Assembly: GCF_000165425.1 (NCBI RefSeq)
Contig: NW_001799007.1
Span: 63,334 to 127,333, forward strand
Source: Paramecium tetraurelia
Taxonomy: Eukaryota > Ciliophora > Oligohymenophorea > Peniculida > Parameciidae
Direction of reading: 5' to 3'
DNA: 64,000 nt
Shown here: positions 45,932 to 56,617 of the stretch, piece by piece
Numbering within the stretch: position 1 is the first letter of the stretch
Layout: every line of letters starts with the position of its first letter
The notes under the pieces: model-generated
Told to the model about the DNA's origin: nothing
The model's database searches: none
The model's input: the letters and a program-made list of their open reading frames with translations, nothing else
Translations under genes and position numbers: made by a program

Positions 45932-46180
45932 ATGAGTGAATTTCAGAAAATAGATGAAGATGATTATTTTCGGTTGAATGACATTTTTTGTATTTGGTTA
46001 ATGAAAAAACAAAACACTCACTTTGAAGATCTCTCATATAAAGATGCTAAGAAAAAATTTAAAAAATTTTGCAAAAGGTACAACAACCAAAAGCTTGATC
46101 CCTTATATTACGAGCATGAAAAATTAATAGAGAAATATCAATCAGATATCCAATCGAAACACAAATGGAATTTTAAATGA
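45932..46180 (+). CDS. SCI1-like small protein, 82 aa
   Basis: Complete 82-aa ORF in both codes, ending in TGA 46178-46180. The core EDDYFRLNDIFCIWL, THFEDLSYKDAKKKFKKF and DPLYYE matches the conserved domain of plant style cell-cycle inhibitor 1 and related eukaryotic small nuclear proteins (DYF...FR.WL, FDEL, A...F..F, YY). Basic C-terminus. In this copy the usual extended Lys/Arg N-terminus is missing. The function is unknown outside plants; nuclear location is inferred. Confidence 0.65.
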   Translation: MSEFQKIDEDDYFRLNDIFCIWLMKKQNTHFEDLSYKDAKKKFKKFCKRYNNQKLDPLYYEHEKLIEKYQSDIQSKHKWNFK

Positions 46181-46228
46181 GCTAATTTATCATTTATTTA
46201 ATGAAATTAATAAAATATCAAAATATAT

Positions 46229-47995
46229 ATGATTATAGACAACCTATTGGATCAGACTCATCGTAACACAAGGAGAGGCATAGTGTTTTCCCATACTCGC
46301 AAGACTTTTACAATAAAGCCAGACTCACCCAAAACGAGAGAAGCATGCTTAGCTTTAGGGTATGATCCCCAAATCTTTTAATTTAAGTAATTGTTTGCTT
46401 TTCTAACATTCAGAACTTTCGAAGAGTTTGCTGAACCAGGGATAACTGAGAATGTCTAAAAAATGAGATATGATCATTATATGAAAAAGACTGAAAGTAA
46501 AACGGAAAATGGATTAAAATAGGTGCTTTGCAAGAAATAAGCAAGTAGCGAAAGGTGATAATCAAAAAATAAAAAGCGATCACAAATCTACACCTGGAGA
46601 AGAGCTATTAAAGAGACGAGGAGTATCTAACAATTGATATTAAAGATTAGTGAATGATTTGATTGAGACTTACAATAAGAAGATGAGCAACATCAACAAT
46701 GTGGAGAACGATGATTCCTATCTTTCATTTGATGAAGAGGATCCTATTCTCGTTTTGGAATAGCAATTAGAAAAGGAGATTACAAAGTACAAGAAACAAT
46801 TGCAAGTGAAAGCCAAAGAAGTTTAACATCAATTGGAGAACGAAAAAAAAAGATAAAAGCTATAACACGACATGATTGAAAGAGAGAAAAAGATTGAGGA
46901 TTTGTAATAGAAGATAGCGCATTAGAAGGAACTGAAAAAGAAAGAACTAAAACGAGCAGCACAGAAAAAGTTTAATGAGATCAAAGAGAAGGAGAGAGAA
47001 AGATAAAAGAAATTGCTTGAAGATAAAAAGAAGTAAGCTGAAAAATTCGAGAAAATGTACATATGCATATCTATAAATTAGACGTAAGAAACTGGAGGCA
47101 GATGAATTATAGTAAAAGAAAGAACTAGAGGAATAGGAGAGAAGATATCAAGAAAGAAGGCATGCAATTCAATAGAGAAAGGAATTGTAAGATAAAGAAT
47201 ACAATTTACACCTGGCTTCAACAATGAATTAGATTGAATAGAAGTGGGCTGAGACTTCATAAAATAAGGATAGACAAATATGGGAATCCAAATTGGAAAG
47301 ATTAACTATGAGAAGTACTTTACATGAAGAAAAGTTAAGACAATACAAAGCCAAAACTCAATAAAGAGAGGAGTCTATGGTGTAGTCAATTGTTAAGAAG
47401 TTGGCTACGAAAGAGGATGATCTAAAAGGTAATTATTGAATCTTTTCTCTATAGCCTTAAGGTAATCTAAAGAAAGGGAGGAGTTATTGAGAATCAAAGA
47501 AGAAAAATTAAGAAAAAAGAAGATTGAAAAAAGCTTAAAGAATATCAAATCTTAGTAGTTTGGTAAAGTTGAAAGTTTGTAAAAGAAATTTCAATTGCTT
47601 GAAGATTTCTCTTAAAAAAGAAAAGAGGAAACAGAAATTTAGAAGTACCTAAAGAAAGAGAAAATGAAATTGAAATAATTGGATCTTGATGAAAATTATT
47701 AAAGATAAGAGAGATTGAAGGATCTAAGATTTAAGCAATTGATAAAATCAACTCAATAATTAAATGAATAAAAATCATTAGAAAAGATGTCTAATGAACT
47801 TGTACGTAGAGCCTAACAGGAACTCTAAAGAAGATTAAAGAAGGATGCCGAAAACCTAGATTAGAGTTTATTAAATGTTAGTTTAGCTGATGAGAAACTA
47901 TTGAAGTAATTCAAAATTTTATTTCTAGTTAAAAAGTTAGTTAGCTTGAAAAGAATTTATCAAATCTGGCTCAAAATTCTAAAATTTTAAGTTGA
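46229..47995 (+). CDS. long coiled-coil protein, about 538 aa
   Basis: N-terminus: MIIDNLLDQTHRNTRRG, VFSHTRKTFTIKPDSPK and ALGYDP form a compact conserved-looking module (about 80 residues); the rest is a Lys/Glu/Gln-rich coiled coil (KYKKQLQVKAKEVQHQ, KERERQKKLLEDKKKQ) ending LEKNLSNLAQNSKILS. Six short introns of 27, 26, 23, 25, 26 and 23 nt give a length divisible by three; the second could alternatively be a 23-nt intron slightly downstream. No known domain; likely cytoskeletal or ciliary. Confidence 0.7.
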
Positions 47996-48073
47996 AAATG
48001 TCTTTATGATGTCATTATTTAATTATAATAAACTTTTATTTTATTTTTAATTTATTACAAAAAGGAAACTTCT

Positions 48074-50134
48074 ATGGGATTTGATTAGTAATTGATGGAA
48101 CGATTTGAACGTCTATTGCCTTTAGCGTTAGAAGTAGAAGGAGGATAAATATATCAATAGGAGTATTAGAACCAACCCAACAACTCTCGAATTTCATAAG
48201 ATTCTTATAATCAATCACAATATAAAAGATAACAAAAAAATTAGAACAAAGGAAATAACTAAATTAAGGATGTTTCCTTACTCACCAAAGAAGATATTAA
48301 AGAATATTATTTTGATGTATTTCTCAAAAATAAGTGCGACAAAATTCTAGACTTGAGAACCTGCTACTTATATTTTGATATGGTAATTAATTTAGGATCT
48401 GAGAATGCTGCTCTAATAATGCAAAAAGCTTGTAATTAAACCTTGGAAGGTGTCATAAATAAAAACACTATTTCAATAGCTAATAATTTGGATTAAAATA
48501 AATTATAAAAAAGTATTATTGAGGCCAGAAAGAAATAATTTTAAAAGTTTTGTGAAGTGAAACCATTTTGCAGGAAGTTTGAAAAGGATCTCAATAATAG
48601 ACTCAGCAAAATCTAAGAACGAATTGCATCGGAACTATCGGATAATGACAGTGCTTCCAGTGCTCCTAATATTTAGTAAAGAGCTGTTATAAAGAATAAT
48701 TAAATGAAAGATATTAAATCGAAAATCAATTAGCCAAAGCCTCAAAAGCCTATAACTCAACAAGTAGTGGTTGATAAACTAAAATAAAATCAAAAGGAAA
48801 TTCAATAGATTGATAATAAAATAAATCTATAGACATTGAATAAAATCAAAGGAGTAGATAAATAGACAGCACAATTTTTAATTGATAAAAATGATAATAT
48901 TCATTTATCTGACTTAGCAACTGTACTATTAGTTTATAATGACCCAAACTTAGATGATAAACACAAAGGCATCTGCTTTAGTTTAGATCCACTAGTATTG
49001 CCTAACTAGGAAGAATTCAAACAATAGGAGAAAGTGTGTTGGCCAGATAAGTTTGTGAATAGGAATATTATACAAGATACTGAATTTGCCTAAATACTAT
49101 TTGAAACAGATTATTTGCTAAAATTAATGAGTCTTGGGGTTTAAGATGATGGCAAAACTCCTTTTGTATATCCGAAAGAACTTTCAGATAAGGGTTTAAA
49201 ATCATGTATAGCATTTGGATAGGGAAAATTTATAAAATTATTGTGTAGATTTTGGTTAGTACCATAATAATGCACTTATCAATTCTAAGATAATAAATAT
49301 GTAGTGAATGATATAAAAATAATGTGTTAAGCTAGACAAATAGAGAGAGTTAATTCATAATTGTAAGATAAGTAAGCTTAGGATATCAACGATATGTCAT
49401 ACTAGTTTGCTGAGAAGTTCACTGAATTGTATGATTAAATAGCAATTCATTATCCAATTTTTAATAGACTTAAATAATTGTTCAAGGCTGTTGCTTTAGG
49501 TAAATGGATGTATTCGAATAGAGTAAGAGTGGATTACCAAAAATTATAATAATCAATTATAAAAGTTAATAATCAGCCAAAAGTGATTCCAATTCTAAAG
49601 TATGAGTAGATTGGAGATGAAATGAAGATACCAGTTAATTACACAAAAGAGGAGAAGATTCAGAAGGCAAAAGATTATTTGGTTGAGAAAGGCCATCCAA
49701 CAACTCAAAATTTAATTGACTAAGTAGTGTAGCAAATTCCTGACTTGAAGGGATATTAGATTTCATAATAAGTCTTTTATACTCTTGGAGGTATAGATCC
49801 AAATTGTTAGAATATGATTGCTTAGGATGTTGTGAAAGAGAAGAAAGGATAGGAGAGAGAGGAAGAAGAGGTTTAGGCAGAGATACCCTTCTTCCCTTGT
49901 ATAAAGTGTAAGGAATGTTAAAGGATGGTTGAAAAATAATTAATTTATATGGATCAAAGTAAATGTTCAGTTCACAATGATTTTACATGTTTTTTATGTT
50001 TAGAATTGGTGACAAACGAAGACAAGGAGCCGAGATGTTGTGTAATAAATAAATTCAAATATATATTTCACAAAGAATGTAGCGAAGAGTATGAGACAAT
50101 ATTAAATAGAAAGAAAGATATATTAGATTTTTGA
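48074..50134 (+). CDS. conserved-looking protist protein with Cys-rich C-terminus, 686 aa
   Basis: One intronless ciliate ORF. Gln-rich N-terminus, a coiled-coil and basic linker (KDIKSKINQPKPQKPI), then a long globular region (LATVLLVYNDPNLDDKH, GICFSLDPLVLP, QILFETDYLLKLMSLGV, RFWLVPQQCTYQF, AEKFTELYDQIAIHYPIF, ALGKWMYSNRV) and a C-terminal Cys cluster (CIKCKECQRM, SVHNDFTCFLCLEL, RCCVINK, FHKECSEEYE) that could bind zinc like a RING or PHD finger. I have seen this globular arrangement as an uncharacterised family but give no function. Confidence 0.75.
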
Positions 50135-50184
50135 AGTTTATTCTTATAATTGATAGAATTTATGATTGTATTATTATTGTTTCA

Positions 50185-51345
50185 TCACACAACAATTTCC
50201 AAAAGTGCTGCTCTTGTTCTATCATTAAAGTTGTTTTCAAATAGTTCCAACAATTAAAGTACAATCTAGATTTATTCGTTTCTAGAAACTCTAGCTTGTT
50301 CAGCAGCATTGTTGTCCTCCTTACAAGCCACTTCAAATGACTTTCTTTCAACTTCTTTGTTGTCATAGATGATCTATTAAAGAAGGGCCTATTGTTAGAG
50401 ATCCTCTAATCTTTATTAAGCAAATTCAGCAGCAGCCTAGTCATCAGCGATTTGACCTGACAATCTGACATTCTCTTTCTGGAGTCGGATCCTAAGGGAA
50501 TTATATGAATGAGACATACAAGTCTTATTAGAAGAACTTCTCTGCCCAATCCTCAGCATACATTTCTCTCTTTTGGACATCATAAATGCTTTCGATCAAG
50601 TCGTTGATGATATCTACAATCACTTAGACATTGTCATTGTCTGAATGTATTTTGGCATCAGAGCATAATTCCATAAGTAATGAGGTGATGCTCTTGAATT
50701 CTGAATTCTAGGCGTAGTTCTTTACTTTGAATATGATCAACGTATATACTTAGTTGTTCGTGATGATCTTTTAATTAAACTAGAGCACCTCCTGGATGTG
50801 GGGTTTATAGTTATCTGATGATTTGTTATGCTTATTTTAAACCATTAATTAATCCTATCAACTCATCTCTTTTTTGTTCATATAATTGATGATCTTTTCT
50901 TCTTTGTTCAGATAAGTTTATTTATAATTGATCATTTCTTTGAATTTCAGCATTCTTTTATTCTACTTAACCTAATTTGTTGGCTAATTCTTCTTATTTT
51001 CCTGGGATTTACCTTTCGTAATCAGCCTTAGCTACAACAGCCTTCTCCTGAATTGAATTGATTAATGAGAACTGATCAGCGCATTAAGCCTACCTTTCTC
51101 CGTTGGCCTTACTAGATCGTGCATCTTCATCTCTTAAATCGTAGAAAAGCTTGTTCAACATAGTATAAATTTATCTGGCAGCATTTCTAATACATTTTAA
51201 AGATAGACAAGTACTCTTATGTAAGTTCAAGCTGGATAGTTTGTAGTATTTGGCGACCAAAACTATTTGAAGCTACTTGTTGTAAAAATTCAGGTTGCTG
51301 ACCTAAAGCGCAGATCAGAAGGGTAACCAAAATAATGAATTTCAT
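50185..51345 (-). CDS. trichocyst matrix protein (TMP family)
   Basis: A 359-aa secretory protein: signal peptide (MKFIILVTLLICALGQ), then the TMP pattern FLQQVASNSFGRQIL and a heptad-rich precursor of acidic coiled coils (LNKLFYDLRDEDARSS, RDELIGLINGLKQAQ, ITSLLMELCSDAK, LDLIESIYDVQ-type repeats) ending VSRNEQIQIVLQLLELF and FNDRTRAALLEIVV. TMP precursors are cleaved and packed into the crystalline trichocyst core discharged by exocytosis (known biology). Introns: 50492-50519 (28 nt), 50725-50749 (25 nt) and 51187-51214 (28 nt). Paralogous in layout to the TMP at 53511. Confidence 0.85.
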
Positions 51346-51422
51346 TATGAATATTAAAAAAACGAATACACATCTAAAATACAAATAATGATAAAATCAT
51401 AATACTAAAATAGATTATCAAT

Positions 51423-53521
51423 TCATTGGATTCCTACCTCTCTAAAGAATGCCTTTACGTGATCAAAATCTAATTCAGTCAAATTGTTGTTATGTCCACA
51501 GTCCACATTAATTAATTGTCCAATTTTGGTTATGTAATGGGATGTCAATTTCATCTCAATATTGGTTCCTCTCTCAGTAGATTCATTCAGATTATGCGTC
51601 TATTAGGTGTCATCCATATACTCTGAGAAGCGATCAACAATTTTATTGAATTGATCTAAGATTATTTAGCCATCTTGTTTTAACTAAATAATTATAGTTT
51701 AATATACATTCTCCCAATCATTTTGATTTGCCTCTAAGTTCAAGAACTCCGTCATTTCCTACCTGTAGAATGAATACTGTTATATAAAGTTACGATGGTG
51801 GTCGTGCATCCCAAAGGTGAAACAACATGCAAAGAAGCACTAGATCTTCTCCTCAAAATTGTCTTAGCTGTAAATCAACAGATCAATCAAAGCTGTATTA
51901 CTGTACTTTAAGGCGTACATTATTTCAAACATTGAATACAGGAGGGGCTACATTCTCTCCAACTCCTCAACAGTAATCAATTCCACGTAGTTTTCTTAAT
52001 TGTGAATCGTTTAAATAGTGTTCATATTGATCAGAGTTCTATCTTGAAGATACTCCATTTATTATTCCAGTTAGTTCAATTTCACTAGCAAACTAACTAC
52101 TCTATTTAAACTATCTGATAGAATCTTCATTTGTTAAGGATTGAGAATGTTTTGGTAGAAGAATTTCTAAAAACTGGCTGACTCCTGATCTAACATAGAC
52201 GTAATCTTGCTGAAATATTTCTCTTTATAGGGACTGAACCATTCTCTCGCTACTGCTACTTGTAATTGAGCAACGTAAGGGATGATTTCATCTTTGGAAT
52301 CTTGCACGATCAATTTATGTCCTTTGTAATTCCAATAGCTCATGTATATAGGTTTATCCCAGTCCGTTACGATATTGAGAATCATCCTTATACAACTGCT
52401 AAAACACTTTGAAGCCACCTATCCCAGAGATGAGAATGTTCTATCAACAATCAAAAAATCTAGATTGTTTTACAAAGCCACCTCTCCCGCAATTGATCCC
52501 CCTAATGAATACCCTTAGATGCCAAACCGAGTTATGTTGAAATGTTCTCTGAAGTAATTGACTAGGGTATTGGCATCTTAGAGGAGGGCTTTGGGATTGA
52601 TTTAGCCAGTACTATAACCATATTATCTATAATTCCAAACTATCACATTTATTTTATTGTATTCATAGAATCTAAACCAATTACACTAGAATATAGATTC
52701 ATTATTTACATCATAGTACATATATTCATAATACCCTCCATTGGGATTACAAAAGAGCACTGTGTTATTTGGCTGATCGTCTGTTTGATTGATCAAGTAC
52801 ATGCAATCAATTTTTGTGTTTCCATTGATGATCATCACTCTCTTAGCATTTTAATTCTACAATTATATCATTGCCCTAAATTCATTCAAACCACCAAACA
52901 GTTCCAAAGAGCACCACCTTTTAAATTTTTGCAATCCCTTCAATTCTTGCACATGCTTATTTGCGATATTGTACATGGCATCCAAATTGGTTATCAAATA
53001 ATCAACATACTTTTATTCAATCTGATTACCTTTCAATATTTACTAATACAAATATTCATCGTTGCATTTGATTCGAAGTATTTAGAGTATTTGCTTGAGA
53101 CAATTGCTATACTCCTACTGGAGTTCGCTTTGGTTTTGCATTGTTTAAAATATCTATCCTTATGTTTCAGACCATTGTAAAATGTTTACGTTTGGCTGTT
53201 TGCGTTGGCACAAGATTTCCTCGAATTCCTTGACCTGCTATTGCACTCTCTATTATTTTGGTTGAGTCTTACTTTGGCATGTAACAATCCTTGATTATTT
53301 TGGTTGATCCTCTGGTATAATTTGAATGAGCCAGGGTAGATCAAGGCCTGGCAGATCAACCTCAAGAACAGGTAGAGGATTCCCAATAGGAATAGTAAAC
53401 TGAGAGTAAAGTCAAGGAATAAGTGAAGAACACCAAATGTTCCAAATATAAATAGTATAACTATGGCGTAAAGGCAAATAATATGAGTATCCGTTTTAAT
53501 ATTAATAATAATGAAAGTCAT
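51423..53521 (-). CDS. membrane-anchored alpha/beta hydrolase (BEM46/ABHD-like)
   Basis: A 691-aa protein. Two N-terminal hydrophobic helices (IVILFIFGTFGVLHLFL, SLLFLLGILYLFL) precede YPGSFKLYQRI and a coiled coil; the hydrolase core follows: TVLFCNPNGG, WNYRQYGYSTG, nucleophile elbow GYSLGG near residue 330, VDRTFSSL, acid KDEIIP and His in DCGHNNN near the C-terminus. The triad looks complete, with a long insertion before the His. Substrate unknown; lipid or acyl hydrolysis is typical. One 23-nt intron after GLLHAK. It lies between two TMP genes. The only in-frame ATG (53519-53521) lies inside the first codons of the divergent TMP gene. Confidence 0.8.
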
Positions 53522-54630
53522 CGCTTTAGTGTTAGTTGGTTTATTGTGTGTTTCCGCTGAAACCCAAACAAGATCACCAGGCTAATTGTTGGTTGATCAC
53601 ATCAATAGTTTGATCCTCTCCATCCGTAACGAACAAACAGAACACGACGACATCTACACAGTCTAACAAAGAGAATGCGGAGATGAATTGGGATTCAGAA
53701 AGAAGGAAGTCCAAGACGCTGTTGATGCCTTAACTAGAGCAACAGAACACAAGGGAAGAGCCCAAGCTGCTCATGCTTCAGCCACAGCCGATTTGATCAG
53801 AGTCAAGACCTATCAATAAATCCTTGAAGACTAAGTTGAATTCATTACCACCAGAAGAAACGACAGAGCTGCCAACTTCAACAAGAAAGTTTAAAATATC
53901 AACACATCATTGTCTTTGATCGATGGTGCTGAATAAATCGTCAATGTAAATTGTTTAAATTCACAACTCTTAGGAATTCGCCAACTCCTCAGCTTCATTC
54001 ATCCAAGTCACAAAACACTTCAACAACATGTTCCTCCAAGCCACCAAAGCTGGTAATGCTGGTGAATATGCTCCCTTGTTGTCTGTCCTCGTCGAATTAA
54101 GTGGAGACGGAAACGTTAGCGTCGATAACATCAACAGAATCAGATAATTATTAAACGAATTAAGAGAAAAATTATCAGCTGCTCTCTCACAATTGACAGA
54201 TAACGAAAACACCCAAATTGAAGTCTTCTAAGCCAGAAAGAACAGAGTCCAAGACGTCATCACCCTCTTAGTTAACGTCTAAGGATAATTGACTGCCTAC
54301 ATCGCCCAATTATAAGCCACCATCACCAAAGAAGAAGACATCATCAACTCAGCCACCAGCAAGAGAATCAGAAACTAAAACTTACTTAACTATGCTAGTG
54401 ATATGTGCAATGCCTTCAATACTGAATACAGTGACAGCACTGGTGCCAGAAGAAAGGAAGTCGAACTCTTGACCAAATTGAGAACCTTCGTCGAATAAAG
54501 AGTTGAAGAATTCAATCAATATGGAGGAGATCCCACCGACGTCTTCGCCAGTTATGCCAAATAAGGATCTGCCTAAGCTGCTGAAGCTCAATTCCTCTAA
54601 CTTAGAGCCAACCTTAGATCCAGAAAGTGA
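53511..54630 (+). CDS. trichocyst matrix protein (TMP family)
   Basis: A 363-aa TMP precursor: signal peptide MKVIALVLVGLLCVSA, heptads LLVDHINSLILSIRNEQ, a second repeat unit NEFANSSASFIQVTKHFNNMF, ELSGDGNVSVDNINRIRQLL and a final unit ending RANLRSRK. One 28-nt intron follows EQIVN (53948-53975). Codons are unusually rich in C-ending triplets (ATC, AAC, GTC) compared with neighbours, as expected for a very highly expressed gene. TMPs form the trichocyst matrix. The ATG is firm because of the signal peptide, which creates the start-codon overlap with the hydrolase gene. Confidence 0.92.
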
Positions 54631-54688
54631 GTTTATAATTTCATAAAATTTAAACAAATCATAAATTCTTATTATTTTATAAATAAAA

Positions 54689-55666
54689 TCAATTAAATTT
54701 TGGATAGCTATTACTACTGTAAGGATTCTAGGATTAAGGCTATTGATTATATAAAGCTTAAGCATAAGGGTTTTATTAATTTGGAATTGATTACTATTAT
54801 AAATATTAAGGATATTATTGTTATTATTATTATTATGGATAATTAGCATACTATTGTTATTAAGGATATTATTAATACTATTATTATTATTATTAATATG
54901 GATTACCTTATTAAGGCTGTTATTATTATAAATTTATATTTTATTATTAATTTATTTAAGGCACTACAATTGCAGGAACAGCAATCATAGGCTTTGCTAT
55001 TTATAGCTTTGGAACACCTGTAAGTGCACCTTATCCAGCGCTGTTTGTAGAATTGCTAAGATTCCTCTCAGGTTATTCACTAATTCTTTGAATTCTTAGT
55101 ATTCCTAATTTTTGCATTTCCAATTTGAAGTCCTCTGGTAAGGGTAGCACATCAATCTCCAACCACTCTACACATTTCTTTTAGCTATTGCTTTACTATT
55201 TTATTTTACCCTCCTTTGAATGCTCCAAATGTAAATCCTGGGAAACAAAATCCAAATGACTTGTCACCCCTTCCGCCAAATGTTAAAGCCTTCCCTCGAT
55301 AGGTTACAAATGTAATATTTATGATTCTGTTCTTCTTGGCAGATTAGTATGCACCAAATATTTCACTTACGTAATCGTCAGGCCCTATTTCTAATATTGT
55401 ATTCTATAGTTCTTTCTTTGATTTTGGGACATTATGACCTGCTTTCAAAAGATCACCAGCAAATAATTTGTAAAATATTTCGAATCCACGTATACTAAAA
55501 TATAGAATGCAACACATTACTATTTTTCAGTATAGAAAACCCGGATAGCCTATATCTTCTTAAAACCTCCAGCCTTTTAGAGTTGAATACCATCATCAAA
55601 GACATCCAATTTTTAATTTTAAATCCCAATTAAAGCCTTATTTGGGGCAATCACAACAACCTACAT
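54689..55666 (-). CDS. jacalin-like lectin with Gln/Pro/Tyr-rich tail
   Basis: A 308-aa protein. Residues about 15-150 have the jacalin beta-prism pattern: VFDDGIQLQKAGGF, YIRGFEIFYKLFAG, NITFVTYRGKALTFGGRG and CFPGFTFGAFKGG. A short linker is followed by a tail of about 75 residues made of Gln with Pro, Tyr and Asn (QQGNPYQQ, QQYPQY), written largely with TAA. No signal peptide is seen, so it may be cytosolic or use unusual secretion. Introns: 55185-55209 (25 nt) and 55495-55520 (26 nt). It faces the TMP gene tail to tail, 58 bp apart. Known jacalin-fold proteins bind glycans; the tail could drive self-assembly (inference). Confidence 0.8.
54760..54955 (-). repeat. TAA/TTA microsatellite region encoding the Gln-rich tail
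   Basis: Imperfect ATTATT runs on the plus strand, mixed with GGATTAAGG-like units, form TAA codons on the minus strand and give the Q/P/Y tail of the jacalin-like protein. The plus strand also stays open here, but only because it avoids TGA. Confidence 0.7.
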
Positions 55667-55794
55667 TTTATTATATATTAAATTAATTATGATAATCTTT
55701 TTCTAATTTATTTGGATTCAACTGTCCTCACTCTCATTAATCTAATATAGATAAGTATTATTATTGATTTACATTTTAAAAAAGCTCAAATATT

Positions 55795-56217
55795 TCATCT
55801 ATGTTTAACAATTCTATATTCCTATATCAATATTTTTAAATTAGTTTTTACAAATCTTCCTGATAAACCAAATCCAATTTCAATATGTACCTTTTTCAAA
55901 ATAAAATCGTGCTTCTCTTACTATAAATCAATTTAATAATTAATTTTTCGCAATTATTGTTTCTTATATTCTCTTTGAATATCTACATCAACATCATTTT
56001 ATTTTAGACAGAATTTAATGTTTAATTCCTACTATTAATGAAATTAACTAGATAATTAATTTAATCTTGAGTATTGTTCGAAATCAATTTTTTAGGTATT
56101 CCATATGTCTTTGAATATAAAATTATTTTTGTCCTTGTTTTTTTCTTGAATCAGAAGATTTAAATTGCAAGAAATATGAAGGTAAATGACTTTCTATTCA
56201 TCATTCCATTTAATCAT
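55795..56217 (-). CDS. hypothetical protein, 140 aa
   Basis: Single exon, ATG 56217 and TGA 55795-55797. Beta-rich start (KWNDEQKVIYLHISCNLNLLIQ) then alternating charged segments (FKDIWNTQKIDFEQYS, KHDFILKKVHIEIGFGLSG) and a basic end (QEYRIVKHR). No signal peptide, membrane helix or recognised fold. The frame upstream is closed by TGA, which supports this start. Confidence 0.6.
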
Positions 56218-56617
56218 TGCTAGTAATATTTTGTTATACCCTTATTCTCAGAATTAGATATTCATAATATTGATTAATTTTATAATTTAATTTCTCTGCA
56301 TAGTTTCCAAATATGAAATTAAAAAATATATAAATACATAAATAACAATCAGTTAATTAAGTTAATTAAGTAGTTTTTAAGAAATAATAGTATAATAATA
56401 TTACTGATTGTTTCCCAGATGAAAGTATATAATAAACTTGTAAGAATCTCATTAATTAAATTAAGTATTTTTTGAGAATAATTCAAATATTATTTTAAGA
56501 AGAATATTTAATTACTCAAATAAATAAAGAAAAAATTATTTAAGAAAAAAAAGTATAATTTGATCCGAATAATAAATCCCCTTACATCCCAATTTAGAAA
56601 ATAAAATTAAAAAATGA
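56218..56617. other. AT-rich intergenic stretch
   Basis: 400 bp between the 140-aa gene and the type I membrane gene, both on the minus strand. Very AT-rich with no convincing frame. A 19-codon fragment (MQRNQIIKLIN) precedes the TGA in front of the 140-aa gene but shows nothing else. Confidence 0.45.

Noticed and set aside
52785-53180. 131-aa plus-strand ORF with hydrophobic stretches
   Set aside because: It is antisense to the alpha/beta hydrolase coding sequence, which has clear catalytic motifs on the other strand.
54631-54960. Plus-strand open frame of about 100 codons through the ATT repeats
   Set aside because: Rich in Ile/Asn because of the microsatellite and lacking a start; the minus strand gives the lectin tail with proper introns and stop.
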